Below, piece after piece: positions 1 through 7,127 of a DNA stretch of 12,602 bases. Where the stretch lies: assembly GCA_003818675.1 (NCBI GenBank), contig RPPD01000018.1:1-12602 (forward strand), given 5' to 3'. Numbering within the stretch: position 1 is the stretch's first letter; each line of letters begins with the position of its first letter. The translations under genes and the position numbers were made by a program. Under the pieces are notes generated by a model. That model ran no database searches. It was given only the letters and a program-made list of their open reading frames with translations, and was not told the origin of the DNA. The stretch comes from Spirochaetaceae bacterium (GTDB lineage: Bacteria; Spirochaetota; Spirochaetia; SZUA-6; RPPD01).

Positions 1-45
1 GGCGCTGGTAAAAACATACATCTTGATAATGGACTTGCATACTGA
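1..45 (+). other. possible 3' end of an upstream gene (WG-repeat-like tail)
   Basis: Frame 1 is open from the window edge to a TGA at 43-45 and ends HLDNGLAY. This resembles the FxxGLA segment of WG repeats. The 13 bases at 23-35 are identical to 3519-3531 near the end of the WG-repeat gene in this window. A terminator hairpin follows 20 nt after the stop, as expected for a gene end. Frame 2 is also open, to a TGA at 80-82, but that stop falls inside the hairpin. With only 15 codons visible this could be chance. Confidence 0.25.
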
Positions 46-65
46 TTTTTATCCGGAAAATCTGG

Positions 66-95
66 AAGGCCGGTCCTTTTGATCGGCCTTATTTT
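66..95 (+). terminator. intrinsic terminator
   Basis: Arms 66-75 and 81-90 form a 10-bp stem with one G-U pair around a CTTTT loop. ATTTT follows at 91-95. It would end transcription of a gene lying mostly before the window and separates it from the methyltransferase. The T tract is short, so efficiency is unknown. Confidence 0.6.
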
Positions 96-106
96 ACATT
101 GTAAAA
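92..106. repeat. small inverted repeat TTTTAC-ATT-GTAAAA
   Basis: Two perfect 6-base arms (92-97 and 101-106) flank a 3-base spacer, just after the terminator stem and upstream of the methyltransferase start. It could be an operator half-site pair, or simply AT-rich sequence following the terminator. No function can be assigned. Confidence 0.3.
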
Positions 107-170
107 GAAATATCGATAACTTGTGCGGTCAGTGTGCGCAAGAGCTAGAATATGGTATTATCAGTTCACC

Positions 171-983
171 ATGAGAGAGATTTCTGGCGACAGACCCACA
201 AGTTTTGCTGAAAAACTTCTTTACCTGGGATATAACCTGCTCCGCGGAATTGCAGGTCATTCACCAAGATTCAAACCACGATACTGGCATTCTGGCATTC
301 TGGATGCAGGTGCAGACTCCCCGGGCAGAAAAAAAATAAATCAGTTTTTTTACAAGGAATTGCCAGGGATTGTTCCAGCAGGTGAACTGAGCGTTCTTGA
401 TGTTGGGTGCGGTTCTGGATATTTAAGGAGTATTCTGGCTGAATCTGGTTATCATGGTTTATACACTGGAATCGATATCAGGCAGCGCAAGGATTTTTTA
501 CACTATGAAAACAGTAAATTTAAAAGCACTTTTTATGAAACTGGAATTGAAAACTATAATACACATTTGAAATATGACCTTGTCATTACCAATACAGTAT
601 TGGAGCACATTCAAGATGATGAATTCGCCTTGAAGAAGTGCCATGCAATGTGTGCAGATGAAGGCTTCCAGATTCATATCGTGCCGACCTTCTGGTCATT
701 GTTACTTTATCTGTGGCATGGCTACAGGCAGTACACTCCCCGGCGCATGATAAAATTGTTTTGCAACAAAAAAAATCAGGTTTACAGGCTGGGCGGTGTG
801 TTTTCATTTTTACTGCATTTGCTTTTTATCACTTTTCCGGAAATTTTTTTTAGATCCGGCAAATTGAGAGAGTCATCCATTTACACGCGGCTGGTCGAGA
901 TTTGCAGTAAAATGGACAGGATTATTCCGGTCTGTTCTTCTCTTTATGTTGTTGTTATCTCACGCGCTGTGCGGGAAGCATAA
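171..983 (+). CDS. class I SAM-dependent methyltransferase
   Basis: A 270-residue protein if read from ATG 171. It has a Rossmann-fold methyltransferase core: motif I VLDVGCGSGYL at residues 75-85, an acidic end of strand 2 (TGIDI, about 99-103), and DLVITNTVLEHI at 136-147, the usual post-I/motif IV block of the Methyltransf_11/23 group. It likely transfers a methyl group from S-adenosylmethionine. The C-terminal third has a YTPRRM segment and a hydrophobic, membrane-leaning stretch (about 210-228), a layout common in methyltransferases acting on glycolipid or surface-polysaccharide intermediates; the substrate is inference. The frame stays open upstream, with GTG codons at 123 and 132, but these add an unusual Arg/Cys-rich leader. 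Neither start has a clear Shine-Dalgarno, so the start is unsure. A terminator lies just upstream, so it probably has its own promoter. Confidence 0.85.
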   Translation: MREISGDRPTSFAEKLLYLGYNLLRGIAGHSPRFKPRYWHSGILDAGADSPGRKKINQFFYKELPGIVPAGELSVLDVGCGSGYLRSILAESGYHGLYTGIDIRQRKDFLHYENSKFKSTFYETGIENYNTHLKYDLVITNTVLEHIQDDEFALKKCHAMCADEGFQIHIVPTFWSLLLYLWHGYRQYTPRRMIKLFCNKKNQVYRLGGVFSFLLHLLFITFPEIFFRSGKLRESSIYTRLVEICSKMDRIIPVCSSLYVVVISRAVREA

Positions 984-993
984 CAATTCCATG

Positions 994-1021
994 CCCGGCA
1001 AAACAGGGGTGTTCTGCCTGG
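994..1021 (+). terminator. imperfect hairpin after the methyltransferase gene
   Basis: Bases 994-1005 pair with 1010-1021 (ten pairs, two mismatches) around a GGGG loop, starting 10 nt after the methyltransferase stop. Only ATTT follows, so it is a weak intrinsic terminator at best. It separates the methyltransferase from the exported-protein genes. Confidence 0.35.
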
Positions 1022-1074
1022 ATTTGACAGCAGAAATAATATAAACGAAAATTATGTTTACTGGAGGAAAGTCC

Positions 1075-2401
1075 ATGAAAACATTTCTTGTGTCTGGTTT
1101 GATTTTTATTGCTGGAATACTGTCTTTTGCAGAGCATAATGCCGCACAGGACTGCATTGTATTTGATGGTGTCTATAAATACGGTGCAGAGAGAGTCGCC
1201 GGGGGTTTTTATTATACCGCGGATGGTTTGATACAACGGATTCCTGAAAAGTTGAATAGCGCATTCAATGAAAAGGCACCCAGTCCAATGCTTTCAGCCG
1301 GGCAGGGAGATCCGGGTTTCCCGGATTGATCAGGAGGAATGTCGCGTACTTGCTTTGTCGCCATCCCAGAAGAAGATACTCTATGTCTGTAAAAGCAATG
1401 AAAAATATCTATTATGCACTGTGAATGTCGATGGAACCGGTTTCCGCGAATCCTTTCAGGTCATGGAAGCTGATTCAACATGGAATATCGATGGCTGTTT
1501 TGCCAATGAGAATGAAATCGTATACTGGACTTCTTCCCAGTTTAGAGTCTACAGGGGAGACCTTGCCTCCCGGACAAATTCACTGCTTGCAGAATTTGCA
1601 GGAAATGGAAGTTTTTCATCCAACAATCTGAGCGCGACAAAAATAGCGCTCTATTCAAGCGATGCCGGCAAATGTTATGTTCTTGACCTTCAGCAGATAA
1701 AGGTGACAGTCTCCAATTTTCTTCCATTCATGAAAGGCCAGTGCCTCTGGCTTGAGAACGGGGCAAGTGTGCTGTATGTTACAAGTGCCGAGCAAAATGA
1801 GAAAAAACAGGAATTCAGACTTTACGATACACGGACAGGGGAAGAAACTGAGATAATTGCTCTGTATGGCTATTACTGCAGTCTCATGGGGACAATCGCA
1901 AATGGGACACAATGCCTTTTCTATATAGTTGATGCTGAAACTTTTGAGGGCACTATTTATGGTTTTGATGTGAAGACAAAATCCATACGAAATCTGTCTG
2001 CGGCATTCTCTGTTGTCAAATCGGGCGGAAGGGCATGTCCATTTCTCTCTGCCGCGGTTACTGGCAGCTTTGTTAGACTTGGTGAAGTCCTGGAAAACAT
2101 AAACAGGAAGGAGCTGGAACGTACCGAGAAAAAGGTGCTTGCCCCTGTAGCGCTGCAGAACGGGGTAGTGAAAATAAAGATTGAAGAATTACGTTATGAG
2201 ACAACATATTTAGACAATATTGCCATCAGGTCAATGGGCAGACTGTATACCCCGCAAAATTGTCCAGAGTCGCTCTCGATGATTGACGGGAATTACTATA
2301 TTCTGAAAAGGGGTGAATCGATTGAACTTGAGTTCAGGGTTGCTGAAGGTACGGAGATGGTTCTTGAAACAACAGGATATTACATGCCACTGTACAGATA
2401 G
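1075..2401 (+). pseudogene. secreted beta-propeller-like protein, broken by a frameshift
   Basis: Translation starts at ATG 1075 behind a strong GGAGGAAA, with a signal peptide (MKTFLVSGLIFIAGILSFA). This frame stops at 1327-1329. The rest continues one base over, in a frame open from 1256 to the TAG at 2399-2401. Dropping one C from the run at 1320-1322 gives a seamless join (GDPGF-RIDQEE) and one protein of about 441 residues. The part after the join has TolB/PD40-type propeller features: LALSPSQKKILYV followed by VNVDGTG, and repeated strand pairs with Asp-rich turns. The C-terminus is a separate beta-rich module (ETTYLD ... YYILKRGESIELEF ... TGYYMPLY). No catalytic residues are evident; the likely role is an extracytoplasmic binding or scaffold protein. 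It lies 15 nt before the WG-repeat gene, probably in one transcript. The break may be true decay or a homopolymer sequencing error. Confidence 0.7.
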
Positions 2402-2416
2402 AATATGGAGTCATTT

Positions 2417-3601
2417 ATGAAAAGGCAATTCCGATTTGCCACTGTGCTTTTTGTGCTGTTTTCCATTTTCATGGCAGCAGGGTCACAGCCCATGCCTGAT
2501 GATTTTCTTGTGCCGTTCCGCAAGGGCAATCTGTGGGGATATTGCACTCCAGCCAAGAAAATAGTGATTACTACAAAATATGATTACGCGTGGCCTTTTT
2601 TCAAAGAGGGATTGGCAATGGTCATGCTGGGCAACAAATACGGACTTGTGGACAAGAACGGCTTTGAAAAAATACCAGTTCAATACGACAGGGTGTGGTA
2701 TTTTCAGGAAGGACTCGCGGTTGTCTCGCGTTCCGACAAGTGGGGTTTTCTTGATAAAAACGGCCGGGAAGTAGTGCCATGTAAATATGAAATGGCTGAT
2801 TTTTTAGTAGATGGCCGCGCAATTGTCGGTCTGGCTGGCAAGCGCGGATACATGGACCAGAACGGTGTTGAAGTGATCCCCCTCAAATATGACATGTCGG
2901 AACAATTTTTTGACGGTTTTGCAAAGGTTGGGGCAGCAGGGAAATGGGGCATTATTGACAAGACGGGCAGGGAGGTGACTGCAATAAAATATGACCGCGT
3001 AGAATACTTCAGTGAAGGTCTGGCGTCAGTTCAGCTTAACGGCAAATGCGGTTTCGTTGACATGTCCGGGCGTGAAGCAATACCGCTGAAATATGACGGG
3101 GCAGCATCTTTTACCGGGGGAATGGCGGCAGTATGCCTTGCCGCTGAATGGGGTTTTATTGACAGGACAGGACATGTAACAATACCCTGCAAATATGAAA
3201 TGGCAGCGCCATTTAGCGAGGGCCTGGCGGTTATTTGCATTACTGGCAAATGGGGATTCATTGACAATACAGGCAAGGAAATAATTCCACTTAAATATAA
3301 CTGGGCTGGATCATTCAGTGGGGGATTGGCGGTGGTAAGGCAGGCAGGCAAAGATGGTTTTATTGACAGAACAGGCAAAATTGTCATCCCTGTAAAATAT
3401 GAAAATGCATGGGATTTCAAGGAAGGGCGAGCGCGCGTCTGTTACGAAGGTAAATTCGGATTTGTCGACACTGCTGGAATGGAAGTCATTTTGCCCAAGT
3501 ACGATTGGGCATTTTCGTTTGATAATGGACTCGCTTTTATCACGCTTGGCGGCAAGTATGGATACATAGACAGGTCTGGCACGGAATTTTGGGAGGATTA
3601 A
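2417..3601 (+). CDS. secreted WG-repeat protein
   Basis: A 394-residue protein. ATG 2417 is chosen over ATG 2405 because GGAG at 2407-2410 sits 6 nt before it, and the protein then begins with a clean signal peptide (MKRQFRFATVLFVLFSIFMAAGS). The whole mature part is WG repeats (the WG_beta_rep family): eleven heads such as KWGFLDKNG, KWGFIDNTG and KYGYIDRSG, each followed by xxxIPxKYDxxxxFxxGLAxV. The first unit is 35 residues, units 2-10 are exactly 34, and the eleventh is cut after the head. WG repeats are beta-rich and are generally thought to mediate protein or wall contacts, so an exported binding or scaffold role is inferred; nothing suggests an enzyme. It follows the propeller-like gene closely and abuts the convergent kinase-remnant gene with no intergenic base. 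Confidence 0.88.
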   Translation: MKRQFRFATVLFVLFSIFMAAGSQPMPDDFLVPFRKGNLWGYCTPAKKIVITTKYDYAWPFFKEGLAMVMLGNKYGLVDKNGFEKIPVQYDRVWYFQEGLAVVSRSDKWGFLDKNGREVVPCKYEMADFLVDGRAIVGLAGKRGYMDQNGVEVIPLKYDMSEQFFDGFAKVGAAGKWGIIDKTGREVTAIKYDRVEYFSEGLASVQLNGKCGFVDMSGREAIPLKYDGAASFTGGMAAVCLAAEWGFIDRTGHVTIPCKYEMAAPFSEGLAVICITGKWGFIDNTGKEIIPLKYNWAGSFSGGLAVVRQAGKDGFIDRTGKIVIPVKYENAWDFKEGRARVCYEGKFGFVDTAGMEVILPKYDWAFSFDNGLAFITLGGKYGYIDRSGTEFWED

Positions 3602-4278
3602 TCACCGAATAAGGTTTTCCCCGATGTGTTTTTCAATTGTTGTCTGCAGAAGTTCGACCTCCGGACTGAAATAATTGGGGCCGAGGGACAATTTGTTTTT
3701 TGTGCCGATGATTTTAAAGCGATAGGCCTGACGCTTGTTTATCCTCCAGTTAGCACTTGACTCAAAACCCTTGTAATCGGCGACCGCAATTTCTTTGGTT
3801 TGCGTGATGAAAGCCAGGTGGATGGTTTTCAGAATTATGGACCCGCGTGCGAGTGTGAGTTCACGTTTAGTTCTAAAAAATATTCTATAGATAACCGGAA
3901 ATATGCCCGAGAGAAAGACCCAGAGCACGTCCGTGAAGACAAGCTTCAGGCCGAATTCCTTTTTTGTCTGGAACATAGTGGAAATATTGATGCATGCCCC
4001 GAAAGCGGCCCAGATAAGCATAATGACGCCGAATTAGAACAGGATCTGGCTTGCAACCTCTGTTGCGGGCAGAAACAAAGTGGTCGTTCCGTCTGCCACA
4101 TCAATTCTGAAACGGGTGGCGGGCGCAGTTTCCAGTTTTGGCACCTTGACGTTTCCTTGCAGACAACAATTTTTCCTGTTTCCGTGTCTTCTGCCAGGAA
4201 GGTCTCTGCCTGGCCGCCGTGGCCAGGTGAACGGATAGTCCGATACCTGTTTTTCAGGAGAATTTTCTTGTCGATCAT
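3602..4278 (-). pseudogene. decayed Ser/Thr kinase with C-terminal membrane domain
   Basis: ATG 4278 overlaps the uvrC stop (TAATG), so translation would be coupled. The first 40 residues are a kinase N-lobe start: NRY, then GHGGQAETFLAED (glycine-rich loop) and VVCK (the VAIK lysine position). The catalytic loop, DFG and everything else up to the membrane region are absent. From about 4156 the sensible reading moves to another frame: VPKLETAPATRFRIDVADG and on to SQILF, then an in-frame TAA at 4034-4036. The same frame resumes as FGVIMLIWAAFGACINI, a membrane helix, followed by a second helix (VLWVFLSGIFPVIY) and a soluble tail resembling PH-like domains (RELTLARGSIILKT ... AVADYKGFE). The kinase thus lost most of its domain and gained a stop inside a helix. 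The ORF 3602-4021 could still be made as a 139-residue protein from ATG 4021, but no clear ribosome site supports it. Confidence 0.6.
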
Positions 4279-6086
4279 TATGGATTTTCCTCCTCGCCTA
4301 TCTCATCTTCCAGAAACAGCTTGAGAGCTGCTGCATGTTCAACAGAAATCCTGCCTGCCTTCGCAATATCGCCCGCTTCAGCTTCCATGATTTTTTCCAG
4401 GGAACCAAATTGTGTAAGAAGCATCGCGGCCTTTTTTTTGCCTACGCCCTTTGCTTTTTCAAGGAAAGATCCGGCCAGCTCCTTGTCGCGGAGCAGTTTG
4501 TGGAATGTTGTGGCAAATCGGTGCGACTCGTTTCTGACTGCCACCAGCACGCGCAATGCCGGGGAAGTGAGCGGGAGAAGAATCGGATCTGTTTTGCCCG
4601 GGACAAAGAGCTCCTCGTGCAGCTTGGCCAGACCGGCGATCGGCACATCACCCAAATCAAGCGTGCGCAGGATCCCAAGCGCCGCTTCGAGCTGGCCTTT
4701 ACCGCCGTCAATCAGTATCAGGTCGGGCAGGGACTCGCCTTCTGCCACAAGGCGGGAATACCTGCGGGCAATCACCTCGCGCATGGACTCAAAGTCATCG
4801 ACCTTCGCGACACGTTCGTCGCCGGCAAGTGTTTTTATCTTGAACCTGCGATATGACTGGGGGTCAGGTCTTCCCTGGAAAAAACTCACCATGGATGCGA
4901 CAGTGTGAGTGCCTGCCAGATGTGCGATATCAAATCCTTCAATGCGTACAGGAAGAGAAGGAAGCCCCAGGGTCTCGCGCAACTGGACCAGGCCGTCCAC
5001 GTGAGAGATGCGCATCTCCTGGTCAGCGTTGACCACAGCCATGCGCAGTGTTTCATATTCCTTGCCGCTTTCAGGCACTAAAATATTGATCTGTTGTTCA
5101 AGCCTTTCGCCAAGAGCGGTCCTGAAATCTGCGCCCAGGTCCAGCGGCACGTATGCTTTTTCAGGAAGTCTGGCCGCGCGCAGATAATACTGGAATAAAA
5201 ACTCAGCAAGAATTTCCTGTGGCTCCTTTTCAAACACAGGCGAACGGAAGACCTGCTTTGTCAGTATGCGTCCCTCCTGTGTGCGCACTACTACAAAGCA
5301 GACGAAGTCGTCCTTGACAGCGAGGCCGATGTAGTCCTCGCGTGGATTTGTATTGGCGAGCACGCTCGGCGTCTCACCGAACAAGGCGAGTGCTTGAAGC
5401 TGGTCGCGGAAGAAAGCGGCCTTTTCAAAATCAAGCCTGGCTGATGCATCCTCCATTTTTGCCCTGATGTCTGCCTGCAATTGTGTGGTATCGCCTTCAA
5501 GCAGCCGGATTACCTCGTCCACACGCCTGGCATATTCCTCTTCCGTTATTTTTCCTGCGCATGGCCCGGCGCAGCGGCCTATGTGAAAGTACATGCACGG
5601 ATTGTTGCGCTTTTTAAGCTGCCCACGGCACTTTCGCAGTGGATAGAGCTTTTCTATCAGTTCGATTGTGATGTCCAGCTCCTGCACGCTTGGGAACGGG
5701 CCAAAGTAGCGCGAGCCGTCCAGCACCAGCTTTCGGGTGCGGAAGATCCGGGGGAAGGGCTCGTTAGTGATGCGTATTAGCGGGTAGGTTTTTCCGTCCT
5801 TGAGGTTGATGTTGTACTTTGGCTGGTTCTGCTTGATGAGGTTGTTCTCGGTGATGAGCGCTTCGTGCTCATTGCGTGTGATGATCACTTCAATATCCGC
5901 GACATGACTCAAGAGCTGGCGGGTCTTGATGTCCTTTTCACCGGTCCAGTATGATGAGACACGCTTGCGCAGGCTCCTGGCCTTGCCGATATAGATGATT
6001 TTTCCGCCATCGTCTTTCATTATATAGACGCCTGGCGCATCCTCGATTTCCCTTATCTTGGCCTGGATTTCCGCGGCTTTTTCCAT
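4278..6086 (-). CDS. uvrC: UvrABC excinuclease subunit C
   Basis: A 602-residue protein, normal UvrC length. It makes the two incisions flanking DNA lesions after UvrA/UvrB recognition (nucleotide excision repair). Domains in order: GIY-YIG nuclease for the 3' cut (GVYIM 19-23, YIGKA 32-36); the cysteine cluster C153, C164, C172 and C176, matching the iron-sulphur ligand spacing of UvrC; a UVR motif for UvrB contact (about 203-236); the RNase H-like nuclease for the 5' cut with FDIAH (D386), LIDGGKGQ (D460) and ESHRFA (H522); and a C-terminal helix-hairpin-helix DNA-binding region (about 540-590). All key residues are present, so it should be active. It starts 50 nt after the permease stop and overlaps the kinase remnant by one base (TAATG). 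No clear Shine-Dalgarno precedes ATG 6086. Confidence 0.97.
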   Translation of the reverse strand: MEKAAEIQAKIREIEDAPGVYIMKDDGGKIIYIGKARSLRKRVSSYWTGEKDIKTRQLLSHVADIEVIITRNEHEALITENNLIKQNQPKYNINLKDGKTYPLIRITNEPFPRIFRTRKLVLDGSRYFGPFPSVQELDITIELIEKLYPLRKCRGQLKKRNNPCMYFHIGRCAGPCAGKITEEEYARRVDEVIRLLEGDTTQLQADIRAKMEDASARLDFEKAAFFRDQLQALALFGETPSVLANTNPREDYIGLAVKDDFVCFVVVRTQEGRILTKQVFRSPVFEKEPQEILAEFLFQYYLRAARLPEKAYVPLDLGADFRTALGERLEQQINILVPESGKEYETLRMAVVNADQEMRISHVDGLVQLRETLGLPSLPVRIEGFDIAHLAGTHTVASMVSFFQGRPDPQSYRRFKIKTLAGDERVAKVDDFESMREVIARRYSRLVAEGESLPDLILIDGGKGQLEAALGILRTLDLGDVPIAGLAKLHEELFVPGKTDPILLPLTSPALRVLVAVRNESHRFATTFHKLLRDKELAGSFLEKAKGVGKKKAAMLLTQFGSLEKIMEAEAGDIAKAGRISVEHAAALKLFLEDEIGEEENP

Positions 6087-6136
6087 GGATCAAATATACA
6101 GCGTTGCGCGGTTTTTTCATAGGAGATGTAAGGCTG

Positions 6137-6955
6137 TCATAGCGTGAAAAACAGTCTTATCCCAACGGCAAAGAGCGCAAGAGCAAGTGCCCTGATTATC
6201 CAGGGGCCTTTGATTTTACCGGAGAGCATGGCGCCAAGCTGTGCGCCCAAAAGAACGCCAACGGCCAAAAACGCAGTTCGCCGCCAGCCGCTTGAGAACT
6301 CACCGCTGATGATGTTTACAATGGTGGCGGTCAGGGCCATGATGGCAAGGACAAAGTGCGAGGTTGCGGTGGCAATGTGCACTGGAAACCTGAACACGCG
6401 AGAGAGAAGGGGCACGTGGATAATCCCGCCGCCTATGCCCAGGAGGCTTGATAGAAACCCGACTATTGTGCTCGTTCCAGCGCATCCCGGCAGGTTGAAT
6501 GAATAATTGTGCTCGGTTCCGTCCTTCTCGACTATTCTCCGCGGGATCTCTCCCGACCGCACCTTTTCCGCGTTTTCAATCTTGTTTTTTGCCGTGAACA
6601 GGATGAGCAGGGAGCCGAGGGTGAGCATTACGCCGAGCATGATGTTGAAAACATTCCGTGGGATGATGTCGACAAGAAGGGTGCCCCCAATGGCGCCGGG
6701 GATAGTTGCCGCGGCCATTATCAGGCCTGACTTGTAATCTATGCGCTTCATGCGTGCATAGGCTGCTGATCCAGAAAGCGCGTTGACAAACACAACTGCG
6801 AGCGAGATGCATGTGATAATACCGGGATTTTCATCCGGATACAGGAACAGCAGCACTGGAACGAGAACAAAGCCGCCGCCTGCACCGATGAGAGTCCCAT
6901 ACATACCCACGGTAAAGCCGAGCGGGATCAGAAGGAAATACTCAAGCGGTGGCAA
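6137..6955 (-). CDS. TauE/SafE-family membrane permease
   Basis: A 272-residue integral inner-membrane protein. It has the two-fold repeat typical of the TauE/SafE (DUF81) family, with the glycine-rich motifs GAGGGFVLVP (24-33) and GIGGGIIHVP (173-182), each after a hydrophobic helix, and about eight predicted membrane segments split by a charged loop (about 123-150). Family members move sulfite, sulfoacetate or related small organic anions; the substrate cannot be read here. The start is TTG 6955: AAGGAG (complement of 6964-6969) lies 8 nt upstream and no ATG fits better. uvrC follows after 50 nt, so the two may share a transcript, though their functions are unrelated. Confidence 0.88.
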   Translation of the reverse strand: MPPLEYFLLIPLGFTVGMYGTLIGAGGGFVLVPVLLFLYPDENPGIITCISLAVVFVNALSGSAAYARMKRIDYKSGLIMAAATIPGAIGGTLLVDIIPRNVFNIMLGVMLTLGSLLILFTAKNKIENAEKVRSGEIPRRIVEKDGTEHNYSFNLPGCAGTSTIVGFLSSLLGIGGGIIHVPLLSRVFRFPVHIATATSHFVLAIMALTATIVNIISGEFSSGWRRTAFLAVGVLLGAQLGAMLSGKIKGPWIIRALALALFAVGIRLFFTL

Positions 6956-7000
6956 ACAGGGTTCTCCTTACAAGGATTGTACTCTTGATGATTCTGATTC

Positions 7001-7030
7001 AACTTACTATTCATGTATACAAGGTGTCAA
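7001..7030 (-). promoter_or_regulatory. candidate promoter of the permease-uvrC unit
   Basis: The complement of 7025-7030 is a perfect TTGACA. At 18-nt spacing the -10 would be TAAGTT, a poor match, so only the -35 is convincing. It lies about 70 nt before the TTG start, in the divergent region shared with murA. Confidence 0.25.
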
Positions 7031-7088
7031 CAATATGACCGACGGTTGGCTGAAAAAAGGAATTATTGTCTAACCACGGTTTTTCTGA

Positions 7089-7118
7089 TTGACAGACCGC
7101 GCATTTTTTCAGTAGAGT
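7089..7118 (+). promoter_or_regulatory. candidate murA promoter
   Basis: A perfect TTGACA at 7089-7094 and TAGAGT (4 of 6 bases of TATAAT) at 7113-7118 are spaced 18 nt apart. Transcription would begin only a few bases before ATG 7128, implying a leaderless or nearly leaderless mRNA. That is unusual but agrees with the lack of a well-placed Shine-Dalgarno before murA. Confidence 0.35.
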
Positions 7119-7127
7119 TTTGGGAAT

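Noticed and set aside
123..170. GTG 123 as the methyltransferase start
   Set aside because: No ribosome site and an atypical leader (Arg/Cys-rich); ATG 171 gives a normal N-terminus, though this is not certain.
1024..1045. TTGACA (1024) and TATAAA (1040) as the promoter of the propeller gene
   Set aside because: Each hexamer is good alone but the spacing is only 10 nt, too short for a sigma-70 pair.
2704..3420. Two open frames on the minus strand across the WG gene (2704-2961 and 3031-3420)
   Set aside because: They repeat every 34 codons as a mirror of the WG repeats, so they are antisense by-products of repeat codon use.
2526..3595. CRISPR-like or tandem DNA repeat with 102-nt period
   Set aside because: The periodicity is in the protein; the DNA units are well diverged and in frame, with no spacers.
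3800..4324. 174-codon plus-strand open frame opposite the kinase remnant
   Set aside because: Cys/Ser/Pro-rich with no motif, no ribosome site, and it runs across the end of uvrC on the other strand. The minus-strand reading has recognisable kinase and membrane features.
4321..4908. 195-codon plus-strand open frame
   Set aside because: Lies wholly inside the conserved uvrC coding sequence; Arg/Ser-rich antisense frame without family features.
6144..6737. Plus-strand open frames opposite the permease gene
   Set aside because: Antisense to a gene with clear TauE/SafE glycine motifs and a good ribosome site; no independent features.
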